Positions 5,829 to 11,622 of a DNA stretch of 11,622 bases are shown in pieces. Every line of letters starts with the position of its first letter. The first letter of the stretch is position 1. This stretch comes from an uncultured Acinetobacter sp. (GTDB lineage: Bacteria; Cyanobacteriota; Vampirovibrionia; Gastranaerophilales; Gastranaerophilaceae): positions 1 through 11,622 of the forward strand of contig CAMORE010000061.1 of assembly GCA_946623365.1 (NCBI GenBank), read 5' to 3'. Position numbers and translations under genes: made by a program. A model generated the notes under the pieces. That model was not told where the DNA came from and searched no databases. It was given only the letters and a program-made list of their open reading frames with translations.

Positions 5829-8387
5829 ATGGGAAATATTTTAGAAGGACTTAATAAGGAGCAAACAGAAGCTGCTAAAACTACACAAGGCGCGCTGCTT
5901 ATACTTGCAGGAGCGGGAAGCGGAAAAACTAAAGTTTTAACCTCAAGAATTGCTTATATGATTCAACATGGAGCCGTTGCAGGGAAAATTTTAGCTGTAA
6001 CTTTCACGAATAAAGCAGCTAGAGAAATGCGTGAAAGACTCAGTAAAATGGTAGGCGAGAATATAGTTAAATATATGTGGGTCGGTACTTTCCACAGTAT
6101 TTGCGGCAGGATTTTAAGACAGGATATTGAAAACTATTCATTCCAATCAGGTAAAAAACTGGATAAAAATTTTACTATTTATGATGAAACAGATTCAATG
6201 GCAGTAATTAAACAAGCGATTAAAAAGATTAATCTTGATGATAAAGTTTATGCTCCAAAGCTTGTAAAAGCTATTATATCAAATGCTAAAAATAAAATGC
6301 AGGATGCTTATACTTTTGCAACATTCGCTCGTGATTTTAAATCACAAAATATTGCAAAAATATTTGAATTTTATGAAAATACTTTAAATAATAATAATGC
6401 AATAGACTTTGATGACATGCTTCTCATTACCGTTAAGTTACTGGAACAAAACCCTGAAGTAAGAGCTAAATATTATAATAAGTTCCAACATATATTAGTT
6501 GATGAGTATCAAGACACAAACCAGGCGCAGTATCAGCTTGTTAAAGCTCTGTATACGAATCTGTTACCTGATATTCCCGAAACCAGATCTCTTTGCGTAG
6601 TAGGTGATGTAGACCAATCTATTTATTCATGGCGCGGCGCTGATTTTAGGATAATTATGAATTTCCAAAATGATTTTCCTAATGCTAAAGTTGTTAAATT
6701 AGAACAAAATTATCGTTCTACTGCTAACATTTTAAATGCAGCAAATGCAATTATTGTGAATAATGAAGAGCGTGTTGACAAGGTTTTATATTCTCAAAAA
6801 GGTGACGGAGAAAAAATCTCATTATATGAAGCTCAAGATGAAGCAGATGAAGCAAATTATATTGTAAAATCAATACGTGATACATCAGATAACTACAATC
6901 AATTTGCAATATTATACAGAACAAATAACCAATCTCGTGCACTTGAAGAAGCTTTGATTGCAGCGGGAATTCCGTATCGTATATATGGCGGTCTTAAATT
7001 CTATGACCGAAAAGAAATAAAAGATGCTATAGCATATCTTAAGTTGATTTATAATCCGGATGATTCACAATCTTTGAGAAGGATTATAAATGTTCCGAAA
7101 CGTGCAATTGGTGAGACAACGTTAAAACACTTGCAAGAATACGCTGATGAAAATGACTTAAGTCTGTATAATGCAATTTTGGATGTAGATAATATATCAA
7201 CAATAAAATCCGGTACCGCAACAAAATTAAAGGATTTTGCAACTCTGATTCAAAAATTTAAAGAAGCTGAATCCAAATATTCTCTGCCTGAATTTTTAGG
7301 TCTTGTGTTGGAAAGAAGCGGTTATCTTAATGAATTACATTCATCTAATACTGATGAAGATGAAGTCAGAATAGAAAACTTACAAGAACTTGTTAACGTA
7401 GCAAACGAATTTGAACCTGAAGAACAGGATAATATTTTAGGTGAATTCTTAGCACAGGTTTCGCTGGTGTCAGATATTGACGGAATGGATGAGATAGCAA
7501 ATAATGTTACTCTTATGACGCTTCACGCATCTAAGGGGTTAGAGTTCCCTATTGTATTTTTAGCAGGATGTGATGAAGGAATTTTCCCCTCGGCAAGATG
7601 TTCTAATACATTATCAGAACTGGAAGAAGAGAGAAGACTAATGTATGTTGGTGTAACAAGAGCTGAAAATAAGTTATATCTTACTACAGCAAAGCGCCGG
7701 CAAATGTGGGGTGAGTATAAATACTATACACCGAGCAGGTTTATTGATGAAATTCCGTCAAACTTACTTGATGAAGAAGAATCTGCATATTCTGATTACT
7801 CGTCAGACAGAAGTACATTTAGAAGCGCAGTTGATTCTGTTAAGAAATCAGGCCCTTCCTATAACTCTAAAACAACTTCATTTACATCAGACGGATTTGT
7901 TAAGCCTTCAACAGGATTCGGTTCAAACTTTGTTGCACCTACCCCAAATAATAGCGGGAAAAAGCAAACGCAACAAACTTCAAACAGTTTTGGCTCAAAC
8001 TTTACTGCACCAAAAACAAGTAAAACGACTACAGTTGTAAAACGCACACCTTCACGTGTTATTATCAATAAAAACCCGATAAATAAGGAAAAAGAAGATG
8101 AAAGGCTTAAAAAGTTTTGGGAAAATAACCCGATGAAACAAAAGATTGAAGAACAAAAACGTAAAGATGCAGAACTTGCTGAACAGCAAAAAGAAAAAGA
8201 AGAATTAAAAAATGCAGCTACGCAATATTTCTTTAATGTAGGAGAACGAGTTTTTCATGAAAAACTTGGAATAGGTCACATAGCTGATGTAATTCAAATT
8301 GGTGACAGCACTATGTACACAATTGATTTTGGAAAAATGGGCAAAAAGGCTATGGATGCTGCTTATGCTCATTTAAAAAAGTTTTAG
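5829..8387 (+). CDS. pcrA: ATP-dependent DNA helicase, PcrA/UvrD type
   Basis: Superfamily 1A 3'-5' helicase for nucleotide excision repair, replication-fork and transcription-conflict processing. All motifs are intact: Q motif LNKEQ (8-12), Walker A GAGSGKT (28-34), TFTNKAAREM, Walker B DEYQDT (225-230), VGDVDQSIYSWRG (from 258), LEQNYRS, TLHASKGLEF (from 564) and VGVTRAENKLYL with arginine finger R611. After the helicase core come about 140 low-complexity Ser/Thr/Lys-rich residues with a repeated FGSNF-APT motif (696-706 and 720-729) and a charged coiled-coil (about 750-795). The last domain is the Tudor-like module known from PcrA (800-852). At 852 residues it is about 100 longer than usual. 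ATG 5829 is preferred, with GGGA 7 nt upstream; GTG 5826 adds one residue. First gene of a four-gene operon. Confidence 0.95.
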   Translation: MGNILEGLNKEQTEAAKTTQGALLILAGAGSGKTKVLTSRIAYMIQHGAVAGKILAVTFTNKAAREMRERLSKMVGENIVKYMWVGTFHSICGRILRQDIENYSFQSGKKLDKNFTIYDETDSMAVIKQAIKKINLDDKVYAPKLVKAIISNAKNKMQDAYTFATFARDFKSQNIAKIFEFYENTLNNNNAIDFDDMLLITVKLLEQNPEVRAKYYNKFQHILVDEYQDTNQAQYQLVKALYTNLLPDIPETRSLCVVGDVDQSIYSWRGADFRIIMNFQNDFPNAKVVKLEQNYRSTANILNAANAIIVNNEERVDKVLYSQKGDGEKISLYEAQDEADEANYIVKSIRDTSDNYNQFAILYRTNNQSRALEEALIAAGIPYRIYGGLKFYDRKEIKDAIAYLKLIYNPDDSQSLRRIINVPKRAIGETTLKHLQEYADENDLSLYNAILDVDNISTIKSGTATKLKDFATLIQKFKEAESKYSLPEFLGLVLERSGYLNELHSSNTDEDEVRIENLQELVNVANEFEPEEQDNILGEFLAQVSLVSDIDGMDEIANNVTLMTLHASKGLEFPIVFLAGCDEGIFPSARCSNTLSELEEERRLMYVGVTRAENKLYLTTAKRRQMWGEYKYYTPSRFIDEIPSNLLDEEESAYSDYSSDRSTFRSAVDSVKKSGPSYNSKTTSFTSDGFVKPSTGFGSNFVAPTPNNSGKKQTQQTSNSFGSNFTAPKTSKTTTVVKRTPSRVIINKNPINKEKEDERLKKFWENNPMKQKIEEQKRKDAELAEQQKEKEELKNAATQYFFNVGERVFHEKLGIGHIADVIQIGDSTMYTIDFGKMGKKAMDAAYAHLKKF

Positions 8388-8397
8388 GATATCAGAT

Positions 8398-9099
8398 ATG
8401 AATATATTAGTAACAGGCGCATCAAAAGGTATTGGGAAAAGTATTGCTGAAATAATCGGCGTAAACAATAATATTTTTGCAGTTAGCAGAAATGAAAGAC
8501 ATTTACAATGTTATAAAAATTATTTAGTATGTGATTTGTCAATTCAGTCTGATTTAGAAAGATTGGGTGAATATATTAGTGCAAATAATATTGATGTTCT
8601 TGTAAATAATGCGGGAGAATATATTTATTCTCCTATAGAAGATACTAATTATAATCAATTAGAACATATATTTAAGGTTAATTTAGAAGCTCCGTTATAT
8701 CTTATCTCAAGAGCAGTTCCTTATATGAAAGAAAAGAAATGGGGAAGAATTGTTAACATTGGCTCAATAAGCGGAGTTATGGGTGAAGCAAATGCAAGTT
8801 TATACTCTGCTTCCAAATCGGGTCTCATAGGCGCAACAAAAGCATTAGCTCTTGAACTTGCCGAATACAATATTACTGTAAATACTATCAATCCGGGATG
8901 GGTTGACACTGATATGGGCAATAGTTCGGCTAATGACGGTAATTGGTCAAAAGATGAGATTATAGAGTGTATTCCGCAGAAAAGATTTGTGAAACCTGAA
9001 GAAGTTGCAAATATGGTAAAATACCTTATATCTAATGAGGCAAAAGGTGTTACGGGACAATCTGTAAATTTGTGTGCGGGCTTAAGTGTTGGTTATTAA
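8398..9099 (+). CDS. SDR-family oxidoreductase (FabG-like)
   Basis: A 233-residue classical short-chain dehydrogenase/reductase, cytoplasmic, NAD(P)H-dependent. The nucleotide-binding TGASKGIG is at residues 6-13, NNAG at about 70-73, and the catalytic tetrad N95, S123, Y136 and K140 is complete; the PG motif follows in NTINPGWVDT. It resembles 3-oxoacyl-ACP reductase FabG, but no fatty-acid gene is adjacent and the substrate cannot be inferred. The ribosome site AGGA (8386-8389) overlaps the pcrA stop codon, and the ATG is 8 nt beyond it, so it is cotranscribed and likely translationally coupled with pcrA. Confidence 0.9.
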   Translation: MNILVTGASKGIGKSIAEIIGVNNNIFAVSRNERHLQCYKNYLVCDLSIQSDLERLGEYISANNIDVLVNNAGEYIYSPIEDTNYNQLEHIFKVNLEAPLYLISRAVPYMKEKKWGRIVNIGSISGVMGEANASLYSASKSGLIGATKALALELAEYNITVNTINPGWVDTDMGNSSANDGNWSKDEIIECIPQKRFVKPEEVANMVKYLISNEAKGVTGQSVNLCAGLSVGY

Positions 9100-9100
9100 T

Positions 9101-9643
9101 ATGTCATTATTGAGGCTATATTTAATATTTGTAAACATCGGCGCAATTCTTCTCGGTGGAGGATATGTAATATTACCTATTTTACAGCATGAATTTATTG
9201 ACAAAAGACATATTATATCAGAAGATGATTTACTTAATTTTTATGCATTATCACAATCATTACCGGGAATAGTTGCGGCTAACATATCCATGTTTATCGG
9301 GTATAAATTTAAAGGGAAATTAGGTGCAATTGCAGCGTTGTTAGGCATTATTACATTCCCAATTATAACAATTATATTACTTGCATCAATTCTTGAGAAC
9401 TTAGTGTCTAATAAATATATACAAGCAGTTTTATGGGGTATAGGAGTTGCTGTTATTGCATTAATTATATTAACCGTAAGAGAAATGTTTCAAAAAACAG
9501 AAAAAAATGTATTTTTTTATCTGATATTAGTATTAACTCTTTTGTCTTTATTAATTTTTGAGCTGTCACCGATTAAAGCTATAATAATCTTTTCAATTAT
9601 AGGAGTTGGAACAAAGTTTATAAAAAGGAGGTTTAGTAAATGA
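9101..9643 (+). CDS. chromate transporter, first single-domain subunit
   Basis: A 180-residue integral membrane protein with one CHR (ChrA, PF02417) domain and about five to six hydrophobic segments. The domain signature is clear: FVNIGAILLGGGYVILPIL near the N-terminus and ALSQSLPGIVAANISMFIG at about residues 45-63. Short CHR proteins usually come as adjacent pairs that act together (B. subtilis has such a pair), exporting chromate or moving related oxyanions; the natural substrate is uncertain. ATG 9101 lies 1 nt after the SDR stop without its own ribosome site, implying coupled translation; an upstream GTG at 9086 would overlap the SDR gene. Its stop overlaps the next start as ATGA. Confidence 0.88.
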   Translation: MSLLRLYLIFVNIGAILLGGGYVILPILQHEFIDKRHIISEDDLLNFYALSQSLPGIVAANISMFIGYKFKGKLGAIAALLGIITFPIITIILLASILENLVSNKYIQAVLWGIGVAVIALIILTVREMFQKTEKNVFFYLILVLTLLSLLIFELSPIKAIIIFSIIGVGTKFIKRRFSK

Positions 9644-10161
9644 TTTACCTTCTTTTGTTTTTAGAATTCTTTAAAATAGGGTTATTTTCATTTGGCGGAG
9701 GATATGCAACAATACCGTTTTTGTATCATATCTCTGAAAACTATCACTGGTACTCTTTGCAAGAGTTAACTCATATGACGGCAATAGCATCTATAACCCC
9801 CGGACCCATCGGGATAAATGTAGCAACATACGCAGGGTTAAAAACAGCAGGCATTTTAGGTTCCTTGATTGCTTCTATATCAGAAGTGATACCGTCGTTT
9901 TTTCTGGTAATTTTAGTTTCAAAATTGCTTAAAAAATATAGTGAAAATTTTTATGTAATGTCGTTGATTGAAACTTTAAAACCTATTAGTTGTGCATTGT
10001 TAATATCTGTTTGTATTGCTCTTTTAAAATCGAATCTTGCAGATTTTAAAGCGTTATTATTACTACTGTTATTAATTTTTCTGAGTATTAAAACAAAAAA
10101 AGATCCTGCTATTTATATGCTTATAGCAGGCATAGCAGGAATCTTTTTATATAACGGTTAA
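9640..10161 (+). CDS. chromate transporter, second single-domain subunit
   Basis: A 173-residue membrane protein with one CHR domain, partner of the preceding gene. Motifs: EFFKIGLFSFGGGYATIPFL (residues 9-28) and ITPGPIGINVATYAG (about 53-67), the second being the classic PGP version where the first subunit has LPGI. The rest is hydrophobic helices, including a Leu-rich segment near 130-145. A strong ribosome site AAGGAGG (9625-9631) is embedded in the end of the first subunit, 8 nt before the ATG; the genes overlap by 4 nt. Its stop codon overlaps that of pyrG on the other strand, so no terminator lies between them. Confidence 0.88.
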   Translation: MIYLLLFLEFFKIGLFSFGGGYATIPFLYHISENYHWYSLQELTHMTAIASITPGPIGINVATYAGLKTAGILGSLIASISEVIPSFFLVILVSKLLKKYSENFYVMSLIETLKPISCALLISVCIALLKSNLADFKALLLLLLLIFLSIKTKKDPAIYMLIAGIAGIFLYNG

Positions 10162-11622
10162 ATGCTTTTTTGCTTTATTACAGCATCAATTAATCCTTTG
10201 AAAAGAGGATGGGGTCTTTCAGGTCTTGATTTAAATTCAGGATGGAATTGACAAGCAACAAACCAATCCAATTCAGGTAACTCTATAATCTCTGATAACA
10301 TTCCGTCAGGAGACATGCCTGAAAATACTAATCCTGAATTTTTAAGCCTGTCAATATAGTCTGTATTTACTTCATATCTGTGCCTGTGACGTTCCGATAT
10401 TTTTGTAGTGCCATAAACTTCATGAGCCTTCGTTCCTTTTTTAATATTGCAATCATAAGCACCCAGTCTCATAGTTGCACCGTATCCCTTAACATTTTTT
10501 TGTTCAAGCATCAAATCAATTACCGGATTAGCTGCGTTTTCATCAAATTCCGTTGAATTTGCATCCTTAATTCCTGCAACGTTGCGTGCATATTCAATAA
10601 CGGCACATTGCATACCTAAGCATATTCCAAGAAACGGAACATTATTTTCTCTGGCATATTTTATAACATTAAGTTTGCCCTCTATTCCTCTTACGCCAAA
10701 ACCTCCGGGTACTATAACTCCATCAACGTCGGACATTAGTTCTTTGCATTTATCTTTTTCCAGACATTCTTCCGAATTAATCCACTTAATTTCTGTTTTT
10801 ACACTATCCGAATACCCTGCGTGCTTAATTGATTCTACTACCGATATATAAGCATCTGAAAGTTTTGTATACTTTCCTGCAATAGCAATTTTTATTGAAG
10901 CTTTCGGATGGTTAATTTTTTCAACTAATTCTCTCCACGCTGATAAATCAGATTTTCGCTCAGGAGTTTGCAAAAGCTTTAATACAACATTTGCGAAATT
11001 TTGTTCTTCAAGAGCCAGAGGAACTTCATATATACTTTTCATATCTCTGCATTCAATAACTGCCTCTTTTGCTACAGAACAGAATAGAGCCAATTTTTCT
11101 TTCTCTGTTTTAGGTATAGCTTTAGAAGTTCTGCAAACAAGTATTTCAGGCTGCAAACCATAGCTTCTTAAAACTGATACGCTGTGTTGAGATGGTTTTG
11201 TTTTTAACTCTCCGGACGTCTGTAAATATGGAAGAAGCGTACAATGAATATTAATGGCATTTCCTATACCTGCTTCCGTTTTAAATTGTCTTATTGCTTC
11301 AATAAATGGTAAACCTTCAATATCACCTACAGTACCGCCTATTTCAATAATTTGAAAATCCGGTTTAAACTGCTTTTGCGCTTTTACAATACGTGATTTT
11401 ATCTCATTTGTTATATGAGGAATAACCTGAACAGTAGCTCCTAAATAATCCCCTCTGCGCTCTTTATTAATAACTGTTTGATATACGCTGCCGGAAGTAA
11501 CGCTGCTTAACTGTGAAAAGTTTGAATCAATAAATCTTTCATAATGTCCTAAATCTAAGTCTGTTTCAGCGCCGTCATCAGTAACGAAAACTTCTCCATG
11601 TTGAAATGGACTCATTGTTCCG
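10158..11622 (-). CDS. pyrG: CTP synthase, 5' end outside the window
   Basis: Converts UTP, ATP and glutamine to CTP, the last step of de novo CTP synthesis. The frame is open to the right edge and reads GTMSPFQHGEVFVTDDGAET, which aligns with residues near 50 of E. coli PyrG. The first ~50 residues, including the N-terminal P-loop, are therefore off the window; the ATG at 11615 is internal. Visible synthase motifs are ETDLDLGHYERF, EIGGTVGDIEG and GELKTKPSQHSV. The glutaminase domain has VPGGFGVRG, the nucleophile Cys in FLGICLGMQ (codon 10620-10622) and the His-Glu pair in CQFHPEFKSRP. The full length would be about 536 residues, normal for the enzyme. It is convergent with the chromate-transporter gene, with overlapping stop codons. 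Confidence 0.97.
   Translation of the reverse strand, partial: GTMSPFQHGEVFVTDDGAETDLDLGHYERFIDSNFSQLSSVTSGSVYQTVINKERRGDYLGATVQVIPHITNEIKSRIVKAQKQFKPDFQIIEIGGTVGDIEGLPFIEAIRQFKTEAGIGNAINIHCTLLPYLQTSGELKTKPSQHSVSVLRSYGLQPEILVCRTSKAIPKTEKEKLALFCSVAKEAVIECRDMKSIYEVPLALEEQNFANVVLKLLQTPERKSDLSAWRELVEKINHPKASIKIAIAGKYTKLSDAYISVVESIKHAGYSDSVKTEIKWINSEECLEKDKCKELMSDVDGVIVPGGFGVRGIEGKLNVIKYARENNVPFLGICLGMQCAVIEYARNVAGIKDANSTEFDENAANPVIDLMLEQKNVKGYGATMRLGAYDCNIKKGTKAHEVYGTTKISERHRHRYEVNTDYIDRLKNSGLVFSGMSPDGMLSEIIELPELDWFVACQFHPEFKSRPERPHPLFKGLIDAVIKQKSI

Noticed and set aside
7711..8068. 109- and 69-codon ORFs over the end of the helicase gene
   Set aside because: They are other-frame readings of the low-complexity pcrA tail; the pcrA frame continues into a recognisable Tudor-like domain.
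10158..11615. N-terminally truncated pyrG starting at ATG 11615
   Set aside because: The frame stays open to the window edge with residues matching PyrG (GTM), so the gene is cut only by the window.

Overview
The window is an AT-rich bacterial chromosome segment of ordinary gene density. It carries housekeeping genes and has no transposase, integrase, CRISPR array, rRNA or tRNA that I could see. The best guess for the host is a non-photosynthetic relative of Cyanobacteria (Vampirovibrionia/Gastranaerophilales type). The small DprA/SLOG-like protein at 5162-5740 closely resembles a family I know from cyanobacteria, and a low-GC genome with IspF and class A RNase P RNA fits that. This is an inference; a low-GC Bacillota host is not excluded by sequence alone.

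Layout, left to right. 1-195 has no convincing gene, only a strong hairpin and a possible gene start running off the left edge. 196-549 (-) is a small four-helix membrane protein of the YvlD / phage-holin-4_2 family. 550-745 is the divergent regulatory region between it and a small unknown gene at 746-904 (+). That small gene appears to continue in another frame to 960 and is followed by a strong terminator at 966-1003. 1012-1406 (-) is the RNase P RNA gene rnpB with its own -10 box. 1463-2830 (-) is mgtE (Mg2+ channel/transporter), and 2887-3387 (-) is yajQ just upstream of it. The 57-nt gap between them holds a 10-codon leader-like ORF. 3488-3976 (+) is ispF (isoprenoid precursor synthesis, MEP pathway).

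The second half starts with an uncharacterised HEAT-like protein (3980-5155, -) and the DprA/SLOG-like protein (5162-5740, -), which form a tight pair. They are transcribed divergently from a four-gene + strand operon: a PcrA/UvrD helicase (5829-8387), an SDR oxidoreductase (8398-9099) and two single-domain chromate-transporter subunits (9101-9643 and 9640-10161). The window closes with pyrG (CTP synthase, -), whose N-terminal ~50 residues lie beyond the right edge.

The genes are tightly packed. The ispF/HEAT stop codons are 3 nt apart and the chrA/pyrG stop codons overlap, both tail to tail without room for a terminator. The helicase operon and the SLOG/HEAT pair appear to share interleaved divergent promoters. 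I found no clear new defence or mobile system. The most unusual points are the frameshifted small gene, the mini-ORF chain before mgtE, the enlarged repeat-bearing PcrA tail, and the uncharacterised HEAT-SLOG pair.
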